A stretch of DNA of 64,000 bases, from contig NZ_JAIQDG010000048.1 in assembly GCF_020037125.1 (NCBI RefSeq), forward strand, positions 1-64,000, read 5' to 3'. Positions 33,429-42,283 of the stretch are shown here, one piece after another. Source of the stretch: Myxococcus sp. RHSTA-1-4 (lineage in GTDB: Bacteria; Myxococcota; Myxococcia; Myxococcales; Myxococcaceae). Numbering within the stretch: position 1 is the stretch's first letter; each line of letters begins with the position of its first letter. The notes below the pieces were generated by a model, which did no database searches, was not told where the DNA came from, and was given only the letters and a program-made list of their open reading frames with translations. The translations under genes and the position numbers were made by a program.

Positions 33429-34370
33429 TCAGTGCTGGTGCCCCAGCCGCACGTCCACGTTGGGGTGGGCCGCGGCGAACGCGCGCAGCTTCTTGAAGCT
33501 CTCCACGCCCCGGGGGCCGTCGGCGGTGAAGGTGCCGGGCTCCACGTCGTGCTCCCAGCCCCAGCGCGTGTGGCAGGCGTCCCCCACCAGCAGCACCGGG
33601 CCCTTCGTCGAGCGCACCAGGTACGCGGTGCTGCCCGGCGTGTGGCCCGGCACCCAGAGCGCCCACACCGAGCCGTCGCCGAAGATGTCCACCGCGCCGT
33701 CGAACAGGCCGCCAGGCTCGTGGGAGTAGGTCCACTCGGACAGGGCGGGCTTGCCCGCGAGCGCGCGGTCCGTGCTGCCCTGCACGAAGAGGTAGAGGAA
33801 CTGCCGGGCGGAGGCCTCGCCGGGGCCGGTGTACACGGGCGTGCCAGCCGGCACGTCGGCCATGCCGGTGACGTGGTCCAGGTGCAGGTGCGTCAGGAAC
33901 ACGCCCTTCAGGGGCTGCGCCTGCCTGCCCAGCCACTCACCGAGCGGCGCGTTCACCTTCAGCTTCTCCATGTTCATGGCGCTCCGCACCATCCCGCTGA
34001 GGGCCGACTTCTCCGGCGCGTCCCGCAGCGCCGTCTCCACCCCGGTGTCCACGATGAACAGGCCCTGCTCCGGGTGGCGGAGGGCGTGGAAGAAGACCTG
34101 GATGGGCTCGTCCTCGTTCTTCAGTCCCGCCGCCTTCGCGGTGGGGTGGTCGAGGTTGATGACGCCGCCGCGCTCCACCACCCAGTCGGCGGAGTTGACG
34201 GTTTCGAGCTCCACCGGGCCGGGCTGGTCCAGCAGCGCGAGCAGGCCCGCGGTGGGGCGCGCCGCGCCGAGCGAGGACTTCCGGGCCTCGTGCGAGGTGG
34301 CGGCGCAGCCGACGGAACTGGCGACGGCGAGGGCGGCGGCGATGGAGAGGGCAATCATCCTGGGGCGCAT
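33429..34370 (-). CDS. MBL-fold metallo-hydrolase lipoprotein
   Basis: 313 residues. The signal MIALSIAAALAVASSVGCAA ends in a lipobox-like VGC, so it is an exported lipoprotein. The metallo-beta-lactamase zinc motif THLHLDHV lies near residue 165, with later ligands in VPGHTPGST and LLVGDACHTRWGW, and a terminal LGHQH. It is an N-acyl-homoserine-lactonase/quorum-quenching-like or general hydrolase type; substrate unknown. It is divergent from the LysR gene at 34465, 94 bases away, so that regulator is likely to control it. Start at 34370 is used; a second Met four codons later is possible. Confidence 0.85.
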   Translation of the reverse strand: MRPRMIALSIAAALAVASSVGCAATSHEARKSSLGAARPTAGLLALLDQPGPVELETVNSADWVVERGGVINLDHPTAKAAGLKNEDEPIQVFFHALRHPEQGLFIVDTGVETALRDAPEKSALSGMVRSAMNMEKLKVNAPLGEWLGRQAQPLKGVFLTHLHLDHVTGMADVPAGTPVYTGPGEASARQFLYLFVQGSTDRALAGKPALSEWTYSHEPGGLFDGAVDIFGDGSVWALWVPGHTPGSTAYLVRSTKGPVLLVGDACHTRWGWEHDVEPGTFTADGPRGVESFKKLRAFAAAHPNVDVRLGHQH

Positions 34371-34464
34371 GTGTGACGGGCTCCGTGAGTGCGTCGAGAC
34401 ATGCGGAAGGTAGCGATGCCAGAATGGATGGAAAACGGCGATTCCGTCATGGGGCCATACGAAA

Positions 34465-35349
34465 ATGGATATCTCCTGGGATGACGCGCGGCTGTTCCTG
34501 GCCATCGCGGAGACGGGCAGCTTCAGCGGGGCGGCGCGGCTGTTGCGCATCGGCCAGCCCACCGTGAGCCGCCGGCTGGCGGCGCTGGAGTACGCGGTGG
34601 GGGCCACGCTGTTCCGCCGGAGCGCTGACGGCGCGGCGCTGACGGCGGCGGGGGAGCGGCTGGTGCTGCCGGCGAAGAAGATGGCGGAGTGGGCGGGGGA
34701 GCTGCACCGCGCGGCGGAGTCGGCGGACAACTCACCCCGCGGCCTGGTGCGCGTGACGTCGAGCCCATATACGAGCTTCGACTTCCTCGCGCCCTTCGCG
34801 GGCTTCGTGGCGCAGAAGCATCCCGGGCTGCGGCTGGAGGTGCTGTCCACGATTCAGCACCTCGACCTGGCGCGCGGCGAGGCGGACCTCGCCCTGCGCA
34901 CCCGGCCGCCGACGAACGCGGACCTGAAGCTCGTGTACACGCTGGAGATGGAGAATGCCGTCTTCGTCTCGAAGGCGCTCAAGGCGAAGCTGCCCAGGAA
35001 GCCGACGCTCCAGCAGCTTCCCTGGGTGGCCTGGGCGCCACCGTTCGAGTCGGTGACGCCCAACCCCCAGCTCGAGTCCTTCATCCCGGACTTCACTCCC
35101 GTGTTCACCACGGACAACTACCTCGTGATGCTGGCGGCGGTGGAGGCGGGCGTGGGGGCGATGGTGCTGGCGAACCTCACGCACCGCTTCAGCCGGGACC
35201 GGGGGCTGGTGCCGCTGGACGTGGACCTGGGGCCATTCGCGACGGGCCGGGTGCACCTGGTGTGCGCGAGGTCGGCGCTCGACATCCCCCGTGTGCGGAA
35301 GGTGTCGGAGCTGCTGGTGGACGAGCTGGAGCGCGTGAAGCGGCGCTGA
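34465..35349 (+). CDS. LysR family transcriptional regulator
   Basis: 294 residues. N-terminal winged helix: WDDARLFLAIAETGSFSGAARLL then GQPTVSRRLAALE (residues about 5-60), then the effector domain with RVTSSPYTSFDFLAPF and LDLARGEADLALR. The C-terminal part MLAAVEAGVGAMVLA matches the common LysR fold. Divergent from the MBL-fold lipoprotein gene (34370) across 94 bases, so it probably regulates that gene and itself. The SDR gene at 35393 follows on the same strand 43 bases downstream and might be co-transcribed. Confidence 0.9.
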   Translation: MDISWDDARLFLAIAETGSFSGAARLLRIGQPTVSRRLAALEYAVGATLFRRSADGAALTAAGERLVLPAKKMAEWAGELHRAAESADNSPRGLVRVTSSPYTSFDFLAPFAGFVAQKHPGLRLEVLSTIQHLDLARGEADLALRTRPPTNADLKLVYTLEMENAVFVSKALKAKLPRKPTLQQLPWVAWAPPFESVTPNPQLESFIPDFTPVFTTDNYLVMLAAVEAGVGAMVLANLTHRFSRDRGLVPLDVDLGPFATGRVHLVCARSALDIPRVRKVSELLVDELERVKRR

Positions 35350-35392
35350 GCAGTGGTACGGTGCTCCGCCTTCAGCTCAGGAGAAGACCCTC

Positions 35393-36214
35393 ATGGCCGA
35401 CCTCAAGGGAAAGACGCTGTTCATCACGGGAGCCAGCCGCGGTATCGGCAAGGCCATCGCGCTGCGAGCCGCGCGGGACGGCGCGAACATCGTCATCGCC
35501 GCGAAGACGACGGAGCCCCACCCCAAGCTCCCCGGCACCATCTACACGGCCGCGGAGGAAATCGAGAAGGCCGGCGGGAAGGCGCTGCCCTGTGCCGTGG
35601 ACATCCGCGACGAGCAGCAGATTGCCGCCGCCGTGGCGAAGGCGGTGGAGACGTTCGGCGGCATCGACATCCTGGTGAACAACGCCAGCGCCATCAGCCT
35701 CACGGGCACGCTCGAGACGCCGATGAAGCGGTTCGACCTCATGCACGGCATCAACACGCGCGGCACGTTCGCGTGCTCGCAGGCGTGCATCCCGTACCTG
35801 AAGAAGTCCAGCAACCCGCACATCCTCAACAACTCGCCGCCGCTCAACATGGAGGCGCGCTGGTTCGGGCCCCACGTCGCGTACACCATGGCCAAGTTCG
35901 GGATGAGCATGTGCGTGCTCGGCATGGCCGAGGAGTTCCGGGACGAGGGCATCGCCGTCAACGCCATCTGGCCGCGCACCGTCATCGCCACCGCGGCCGT
36001 GCAGAACCTGCTGGGCGGCGATGAGACCATCCGCGGCAGCCGCTCGCCTGAAGTCATGGCGGACGCGGCCTACGCCATCCTCACGAAGCCGAGCCGCCAG
36101 TTCACCGGCAACTTCTGCATCGACGAGGACGTGCTGCGCGCCGAGGGCGTGACGGACTTCTCCAAGTACCAGATGGTGCCCGGGGCGGAGCTCCTCCCCG
36201 ACTACTTCATCTGA
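35393..36214 (+). CDS. SDR family NAD(P)-dependent oxidoreductase (HSDL2-like)
   Basis: 273 residues. Dinucleotide motif TGASRGIG (residues 11-18), the ILVNNAS motif, and catalytic Tyr-x3-Lys in VAYTMAKFGMSM. Ahead of the Tyr the stretch NNSPPLNMEARWF replaces the usual Ser-rich loop; this, with AAKTTEPHPKLPGTIY and a terminal GNFCIDEDVLR, is the pattern of the hydroxysteroid dehydrogenase-like 2 (HSDL2) group, whose substrate remains uncertain. CAGGAGAAG precedes the ATG. It may be part of a LysR-linked transcript. Confidence 0.9.
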   Translation: MADLKGKTLFITGASRGIGKAIALRAARDGANIVIAAKTTEPHPKLPGTIYTAAEEIEKAGGKALPCAVDIRDEQQIAAAVAKAVETFGGIDILVNNASAISLTGTLETPMKRFDLMHGINTRGTFACSQACIPYLKKSSNPHILNNSPPLNMEARWFGPHVAYTMAKFGMSMCVLGMAEEFRDEGIAVNAIWPRTVIATAAVQNLLGGDETIRGSRSPEVMADAAYAILTKPSRQFTGNFCIDEDVLRAEGVTDFSKYQMVPGAELLPDYFI

Positions 36215-36239
36215 GGCGCCCGGCTCGGGGGAGGGGCGC

Positions 36240-37457
36240 TCAGTCGATGGCGGGCGCGCCGAAGACGGACACCTCGCGCAGCGACGAGAAGTAGCCCCTG
36301 CCCCGCGGCCCGCCCGGGTATTCCGTCCAGGGCGCCGTCAGCCACAGCCGGATGCGGCTCACGGGAGGCGCATCCGGCGCGAGCGGCACGTCCAGGAAGC
36401 GCTCCACGGCGCGCTCGGTGTCCGGGTCGGCCACGTGCAGGTTCTGGGGGGCCTGGGAGAAGGGCGCACTGTCCCCCAGCGGAATCCACGTCTTGCCGTC
36501 CACGGAGCCCTCCACGTGGAGCACCTCGCCCGCGTGCGAGGAGGTGTCGAGCCCCCGGAGGAGCACCCGCCGGGGCCGCACGGGCTCGCGCAGCAGGATG
36601 AACAGGTCCTGGGCCAGCGAGCTGCCGGAGAAGGGCACCTGGACCGGCTCGAGCCGGCCATCGGTGAAGGGACACGGCGTGATGGGCCGGGTCTCCACCA
36701 CGGCGCAGGCCGCGCCCCGGCTGGCGGGCACCGGGCCCGCGAAGGGCAGCGGCAGCGGGGGCGCCTCGGAGACGGCGCTGTAATACAGCGTGCTCGTGAA
36801 CCAGACGCGGGCTCCCCGGGAGAAGGACTGCACGTGCGCGAACCCGTCCGTGAAGTCCTCCAGCATCTCCGGGCGCAGCCAGGGCTCGCCGCTGCTCGCG
36901 ACGACCCGCCACGCCAGGCCCGTCTCTCCCCGGAGCCGCACGAAGTACTCCGGCTCCGGGATGTCCGCCGTGGGCACCACCGGGTTCCAGGACAGCCGGA
37001 CGCCGCCCGCTTCCTCCTGGGCACGCACGTGGCTGTCCCACGCGCGCAGCGGTGGCACGTCCGCGTCTCGGATGAGCTCGAACTCGAGGAAGTCCCTCGC
37101 TCCCTCTTCCCTCGGGGGGAGGTGGAGCTGGAAGAGGTTGAGGCTCGCCCACGGGTGGGGACGGTCCAGCCTGTCCGCGCCCGTGTCGCGCGCGTTGAGC
37201 CGGTGGAGGAAGAGGCCGTCCTCGCCCGGAGTCACCTCGGCCCAGGGCTCGTAGCGGGTGTCCCAGACTTCACCGCCGTACTCGTTGACGCGGATGTTCA
37301 CCTTGCGCGGGCGCATCAACGAGAGGGGCCCGCCGCGCCACGGCGTGCCGTCCGCCTCCAGCGCGGTGCCGGAGAGGTAGATGGGGTCATCGGGCTCCAT
37401 CGCGCAGCCCCCCAGGGCCACGCAGAGCGGCAGGAGTCGCGAGAGGCGCACGCGCAT
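36240..37457 (-). CDS. Lipoprotein with discoidin-like C-terminus, partner of TonB receptor
   Basis: 405 residues. Lipoprotein signal MRVRLSRLLPLCVALGGCAM, lipobox LGGC. A beta-rich N-terminal region is followed from about residue 260 by a probable F5/8 type C (discoidin-like) domain, seen from LLRGLDTSSHAG, VEGSVDGKTWIPLGD and RIRLWLTAPW to LREVSVFG, which usually binds carbohydrate or surface ligands. The ATG lies 2 bases after the stop of the TonB-receptor gene, so the two are translated together. The pairing is analogous to receptor plus surface lipoprotein in glycan uptake, though no SusD fold is recognised. Ligand unknown. Confidence 0.75.
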   Translation of the reverse strand: MRVRLSRLLPLCVALGGCAMEPDDPIYLSGTALEADGTPWRGGPLSLMRPRKVNIRVNEYGGEVWDTRYEPWAEVTPGEDGLFLHRLNARDTGADRLDRPHPWASLNLFQLHLPPREEGARDFLEFELIRDADVPPLRAWDSHVRAQEEAGGVRLSWNPVVPTADIPEPEYFVRLRGETGLAWRVVASSGEPWLRPEMLEDFTDGFAHVQSFSRGARVWFTSTLYYSAVSEAPPLPLPFAGPVPASRGAACAVVETRPITPCPFTDGRLEPVQVPFSGSSLAQDLFILLREPVRPRRVLLRGLDTSSHAGEVLHVEGSVDGKTWIPLGDSAPFSQAPQNLHVADPDTERAVERFLDVPLAPDAPPVSRIRLWLTAPWTEYPGGPRGRGYFSSLREVSVFGAPAID

Positions 37458-37459
37458 GG

Positions 37460-40183
37460 TCAGAAGGTCCCCTTCACCCCGAGGGTGGGCAGAATCACCG
37501 GCACGCCGATGCGCGACTTCTTCAGCCCCGAGGGCGCGTCGGGAGGCGTCCCGTAGCCGTACTCGTGCGTCAGCACCTCGCTGCGCGCGGTGACGTTGAA
37601 GACATCCAGGTATGCGTCGAGCACGAAGCTGTCGAACACCCAGGAGCGCGAGGCGCGCACGTCGAGCCGGAAGAACGGTGGCAGCCGGTCCACGGCGTCG
37701 CGGCTCACGGGCATCCACTCCGCCTCGCCGTCCGCGGTGGTGCCCTCGCGCCGGGTGCGGTAGCCGAACTGCCCGGACTCCGGCCGGCCGGTGTTGAAGT
37801 GCGCCACCGCGCCCAGGGTGACGAAGTCGAAGCGGTAGCTGAGCGCGGCGTTCACCGAGTGCGCCTGCTCGAAGGCATAGGGGAGGTAGCCCTCCGCCTG
37901 CCCGAGCTCCTCTCCGTTGGGCCCCAGCTTCGAGTAGCGCTCGAAGCGCCTGCTCTGGTTGAAGCCGTAGGTGAGCCAGCCGAACCAGCGGCGCCCGAGC
38001 GGCCTGCGCGCCATCAGCCCCAGGCCGTAGGTGTAGCCGCGGCCCTGGACGTCCTCGGCCTCCAGCCCGCGGCGGCGCAGGTTGCTCACCACGTCCTCGA
38101 AGTTGAACTCCAGCGTGCGCAGCAGCGGGTTGAAGTAGGCCTCGGCGGACAGCTCCACCTCCGGGGCCGGCCGCCACTCCGCGCCCGCGGAGAGCTGCAC
38201 CGCGCGTTGCAGCCCGCGCTCCAGCGCGAGCATCTCCCCCGCGGGCACGGGCAGCAGCACGGTGGCCGGCTGGTGGTAGAGGCCCGCGCCGGCCTTGAGG
38301 GTGAGCGCGTCCGTGAGCGCATGGCGCACCGCGAGCCGGGGCTCCAGGGCCACGTGCGTGTCGAGGCCGAAGCCGTGGTAGCTGTCCAGCCGCACGCCCG
38401 GCACCAGCGTCCAGCGCGCGGAGGGCCTCAGCGTGAGCTGCGCGCCCACGCCCGCGAAGGTCGCCAGGATGCCCGGCCGGTGGTAGGCGTCCTTCCCGTC
38501 GACGGGGCCCACGGGGCGGAAGAGGCCCGTGGCGATGAGGTCCGCGCTGCGGCGCTCGAGCTGGCCGAAGACCTCCAGCGCCGCCGCCGGGGACAGCTCG
38601 CGGGTGTGGCTCGCGCGCAGCGCCAGGCTGCTCTGCCGCAGCTCGTAGCTGCCGGGCGCGTCCGCGCCCCGGGCGAAGTTGAGGCCCAGCCGGTCATACC
38701 CATACGTCAGTCCGGCCTCCGCCTCTCCACCGGCGAACGGGTGACGGCCGCGCAAATCCACGCGGTGGAACAGGAGCCCCACGCCACCGGCGTCCTGCTC
38801 GGGAGTGCGTGCCGTCAGGCCCACCGCGTCCGACGTGCCCAGCGCGAGCAGCCGCAGCCGTCCCTCGCCCACGCGCTGCTCCACCCGGGCCTGGTAGTCC
38901 CAGGAGTCGGCGTAGACCTTGGGCTCGCCCGGGTCCGTGTACGTCTGCCCATTCGGGGACGTGTACGAGGACGGACCGGTGATGCTGTTGGCGATGCGCG
39001 TGACGATGAGGCCGGTGTAGCTGACGCGGGCGGCGGCGGTGACGGTGGTGCCCGTCCCGGTGAAGGGGACTTCGAGGAAGACGCCGCTGTGGATGAGGTC
39101 GGCGTAGGCGCTGCCGCGCACGCCCTCCTCGCGCGGCCGGCTCACGTGCGCGTCCACCGCGCCTCCCAGCAGGCTGCCGTGGCGCGCGGAGGGCACGCCC
39201 ACCTGGAAGTCGAGCGTGTCGATGAAGTCCGGGTGGACCACCGCGCCGCCCACCATCAGGTGGTAGAGGAAGGGCACGCGCACGCCGTCCACGGAGAAGG
39301 CGCTCGCGGAGGGCTGCACGCCGCGCACCACGGGGTACGAGAGGCCCGAGGCGAGCGTCGTCACGCCCGGCATCAGCATGATGACGCGGAAGGGGTCGCC
39401 CATGGTGCCGGGCACCTCGCGCAGCTCCTGCTCGTGCAGGGTGACGCGGGAGACCTCGGTGCGGGGCCGGTCCGCGCGCACCACCGTCTCGTAGGGGTTT
39501 ATCGAGAGCGGCTCCAGCGCGTAGAGCACGTCCAGGTGCTGGCGCTCCTCCAGCGTCTCCTTCAGCACGAGCAGGCGGTGGCCGGGCGCGGTGATTTTCA
39601 GCTCGGAGGTTCCGGGGGGCGGTTCCAGCCGGAAGAGGCCCTGGGCGTCCGTCTCCGCCGAGGCCTCGCCCGCGCGCACCGTGGCGCCCGCGAGCGGCTT
39701 GCGCGTGCCCTTCTGCCGCACGCGGCCGGTGAGCAGCGTGCGGGGGCCCTGGGGGGCCTGGGGCTCGAAGCGGTAGGAGAAGGGCAGGCGCACCGCGACG
39801 GGCGCTCCGCCGGAGGTGGCGGGGTGGAAGCGCAGGCGTGGGGCGGCATGCAGCGCGGCGGCGGCGAGCTCGGGCGGGGCGTCACCCACGAGGCGCACGC
39901 CGGTGACGTCCCCGGCCTCGTCCACGGTCAGCTCCAGCTCCACGACCACGGGGGCGGTGAGGTGGAGTCCCTCGGGCAGCCGCGCCGGGGCGTCTTCCCG
40001 CAGGATGGGCGGGACGAGTGGCGCGGAGGATGGCGGCCCGGAGGTGCTCTCACCCGGGACGGGAGGAACGAGTGACCTGGTGGGGACCTTTGCTTCCCCG
40101 GCCTCGGAACGCGGGGTGGCGAGCGCCGGGGCGGAGGCTGTGCAGAGGACCAGGGGCAGGAAGAAGGAGCCGAGGCGCGTCAT
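37460..40183 (-). CDS. TonB-dependent receptor fused to a TonB C-terminal-like domain
   Basis: 907 residues. After a signal peptide (MTRLGSFFLPLVLCTASAPALA), residues about 55-145 match a TonB C-terminal (energy-transducer) fold: LPEGLHLTAPVVVELEL, VDEAGDVTGVRLVG, then FHPATSGGAPVAVRLPFSYR, read in pieces. Residues about 150-225 form a carboxypeptidase-regulatory-like domain, and from about 230 a plug (EVSRVTLHEQELREVPGT; PVVRGVQPSASAFSVDG) and a barrel ending in GTF. Such fusions are recurrent in myxobacteria and suggest that ligand uptake is linked to self-energising or signalling. The ATG at 40183 begins the signal peptide. The lipoprotein gene follows directly. Confidence 0.86.
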   Translation of the reverse strand: MTRLGSFFLPLVLCTASAPALATPRSEAGEAKVPTRSLVPPVPGESTSGPPSSAPLVPPILREDAPARLPEGLHLTAPVVVELELTVDEAGDVTGVRLVGDAPPELAAAALHAAPRLRFHPATSGGAPVAVRLPFSYRFEPQAPQGPRTLLTGRVRQKGTRKPLAGATVRAGEASAETDAQGLFRLEPPPGTSELKITAPGHRLLVLKETLEERQHLDVLYALEPLSINPYETVVRADRPRTEVSRVTLHEQELREVPGTMGDPFRVIMLMPGVTTLASGLSYPVVRGVQPSASAFSVDGVRVPFLYHLMVGGAVVHPDFIDTLDFQVGVPSARHGSLLGGAVDAHVSRPREEGVRGSAYADLIHSGVFLEVPFTGTGTTVTAAARVSYTGLIVTRIANSITGPSSYTSPNGQTYTDPGEPKVYADSWDYQARVEQRVGEGRLRLLALGTSDAVGLTARTPEQDAGGVGLLFHRVDLRGRHPFAGGEAEAGLTYGYDRLGLNFARGADAPGSYELRQSSLALRASHTRELSPAAALEVFGQLERRSADLIATGLFRPVGPVDGKDAYHRPGILATFAGVGAQLTLRPSARWTLVPGVRLDSYHGFGLDTHVALEPRLAVRHALTDALTLKAGAGLYHQPATVLLPVPAGEMLALERGLQRAVQLSAGAEWRPAPEVELSAEAYFNPLLRTLEFNFEDVVSNLRRRGLEAEDVQGRGYTYGLGLMARRPLGRRWFGWLTYGFNQSRRFERYSKLGPNGEELGQAEGYLPYAFEQAHSVNAALSYRFDFVTLGAVAHFNTGRPESGQFGYRTRREGTTADGEAEWMPVSRDAVDRLPPFFRLDVRASRSWVFDSFVLDAYLDVFNVTARSEVLTHEYGYGTPPDAPSGLKKSRIGVPVILPTLGVKGTF

Positions 40184-40347
40184 CGTCGGGGGCGGGGAGC
40201 CTGCGGGGTGCAGTCGTATAGACGTACGGCGCACATGCAAGGCTTTGGTCGCTCGGCGACGACGTTTTGATCAATTCTTCTTTCTGCCCAGGAGGGGTGT
40301 TCGGGAGGGCTTCGGCGGGCCCGGCAGGTGCGGTAGGTACGGGGCCC

Positions 40348-41571
40348 ATGCCCACGTCGCGCGCCCGAGTCCTCCTCCTGGCCATCTGCGCCCTCTTCGT
40401 CTCGGCCTGCCCGCGTCCCACCCGGGCTCCCGTCACGAAGCCCGAGGACGCGCTGGTCGAGTTCTCCCGCTCCCTGCCGCTGCGGGACGACGGCGAGCCC
40501 GCGGCGCTGCGGGCCGCCATCACCGAGAGCCTGGTGTGGCTGGGGAAGCGGCCCGTGGACGAGCGCTTCGTCTACGGGCCGCGCCAGGTCACCGCCTATG
40601 AGCTGCGCACCGCGCTGGAGCGCCTGCACTCGCGCATCCGCGACGGCATGTCTCCCGAGGAGCTGACGGCGCGGGTGCTGGAGGACTTCGAGCCCCTGGA
40701 GGCCGCGGGAGGCGAGGACGGCCAGGTGCTCTTCACCGGCTATTACGAGCCCACGCTCGAGGCGAGCCTCACGCGGACGGACGAGTACACGGTGCCCATC
40801 CTCGGGCTCCCGCAGGACCTCATCGAGGTGCCCCTGGAGCCGTTCGCGGAGCGCTTCAAGGCGGAGCGCGTCTTCGGGCGGCTCGACGGGCGGAAGGTGG
40901 TGCCCTACTGGACGCGGAGCGAGATTCGCGCCGGGAAGCTGGCGGGCCGGGGACTGGAGCTGGCATGGGCGAAGGACCCGGTGGCGCTCTTCTTCACGGA
41001 GGTGCAGGGGAGCGGCACGCTGAAGCTTTCCGATGGGAGCCAGCGCCGCATCGGCTATGCGGCCTCGAATGGGCGGCCCTACCGGAGCATCGGCTCGCTG
41101 CTCATCCAGGAGGGCGCCATTCCGCGCGAGGCGATGTCGATGCAGGCGCTGCGCTCCTGGCTGGCGGCGAACCCGGCGCAGCGCGGGCGGGTGCTCGACT
41201 ACAACGAGTCGTATGTGTTCTTCCGCTTCCTGAACGGCGCGTCGGAGGGCTCTCTCGGGAGGCCCGTGACGCCGGGACGCTCCATCGCCACGGACGCGCG
41301 GCTGTTCCCGAAGGGCGGGCTGGCCTTCATCCACACCGAGCGCCCCGTGAAGGGCGCGGACGGGACGGTGCGGTGGGTGCCGCTGTCGCGCTTCATGCTC
41401 AACCAGGACACGGGCGGGGCCATCCGTGGCGCGGGCCGGGTGGATGTCTACTGGGGCCCGGGCCCCGACGCGGAGCTGGCCGCGGGCATGATGAAGCAGA
41501 AGGGGCGGCTGCTGTTCCTCGTGCCGCGCGTCGTGCCCGAGAGGCCGGCGCCCCGCGCTTCAGCGCCGTAG
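40348..41571 (+). CDS. mltA: MltA-type lytic transglycosylase lipoprotein
   Basis: 407 residues. Lipoprotein signal with lipobox VSAC (FVSACPRP). The MltA core is FTGYYEPTLEASL near residues 130-145, then a substrate region with PVALFFTEVQGSGTL, followed by the 3D domain containing RSIATDARLFPKGGLAF and the catalytic Asp in QDTGGAIRGAGRVDVYWGPG. It cleaves peptidoglycan, forming 1,6-anhydroMurNAc at the outer membrane inner face. ATG at 40348. Its stop is 2 bases from that of the OsmC gene. Family assignment is secure; the symbol denotes the family rather than proven orthology. Confidence 0.92.
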   Translation: MPTSRARVLLLAICALFVSACPRPTRAPVTKPEDALVEFSRSLPLRDDGEPAALRAAITESLVWLGKRPVDERFVYGPRQVTAYELRTALERLHSRIRDGMSPEELTARVLEDFEPLEAAGGEDGQVLFTGYYEPTLEASLTRTDEYTVPILGLPQDLIEVPLEPFAERFKAERVFGRLDGRKVVPYWTRSEIRAGKLAGRGLELAWAKDPVALFFTEVQGSGTLKLSDGSQRRIGYAASNGRPYRSIGSLLIQEGAIPREAMSMQALRSWLAANPAQRGRVLDYNESYVFFRFLNGASEGSLGRPVTPGRSIATDARLFPKGGLAFIHTERPVKGADGTVRWVPLSRFMLNQDTGGAIRGAGRVDVYWGPGPDAELAAGMMKQKGRLLFLVPRVVPERPAPRASAP

Positions 41572-41573
41572 GC

Positions 41574-42023
41574 TCAAGCCACGGTCTTCATGGTGATGTG
41601 GATGGGCGTGGGGTTCGCGAGGTTGTCGCTGACGGGGCATCGCGCCTCGACCTCGCTCTTGAGCTTCGCAATCTGGTCGGCGTTGGCGGGGCTCTTGATG
41701 AGGAGGGTGACGTCGAGCGACTGGTAGCCGGCGCGCACGTTCCGGTCGGTGCCGGCGAACTTCGCGGGGTCGAGTGAGCCGCGCACGGTGATTTCGGTGC
41801 TGGTGACGGGGATGCCCAGCTCCTTCGCGATGAAGAAGGTCATGTAGTTCAGGCAGCCCGCATGCGCGGCGAGGATGAAGTCGAGCGGGCTGGGCGCGCC
41901 GTTGCGGCCGCCCAGCTCGGGGGGCTCATCCATGAATATCTTGAAGGCGTGGGCCTCCGTGGTGCTGCGAGCCATGCTCTCGCCCAGCGTGCGGACCTGT
42001 CCGGTGTAGAGCTGCTTTTCCAT
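41574..42023 (-). CDS. OsmC family peroxiredoxin-like protein
   Basis: 149 residues. Reduces organic hydroperoxides through paired cysteines: one in AAHAGCLNYM (residues about 55-62) and another in VEARCPVSDNL (about 127-132), with the spacing typical of the OsmC/YhfA group. SPLDFILAA and the preceding GGRNGAP are also conserved. GGGAGGACGCC precedes the ATG at 42023. It has no redox partner next to it; the 2OG-Fe oxygenase gene is on the other strand, 260 bases away across a shared upstream region. Confidence 0.9.
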   Translation of the reverse strand: MEKQLYTGQVRTLGESMARSTTEAHAFKIFMDEPPELGGRNGAPSPLDFILAAHAGCLNYMTFFIAKELGIPVTSTEITVRGSLDPAKFAGTDRNVRAGYQSLDVTLLIKSPANADQIAKLKSEVEARCPVSDNLANPTPIHITMKTVA

Positions 42024-42283
42024 GATGGCGTCCTCCCGTGTGAAAGGGATACGCGCCTGGAGGCATTCCCTGGCTGTCCACCGGGAGCCGCACGGGAGGT
42101 GGGGGCTCGGGGAAGGCAGGCGAGGAGGCAGGGACCTTCCGTCGCCTGGGCGGAAGAGTGGGTGGCGGGCGCACTCGGAAACCGGGCAGTATGGGCGCTG
42201 TCACCATCGTCACGGGGACTTGAGCCCACCCCGTGCGCGCCCACGCCTGTGTGGCGCCGTTGAGGAGACACGAGGCATTCGGG

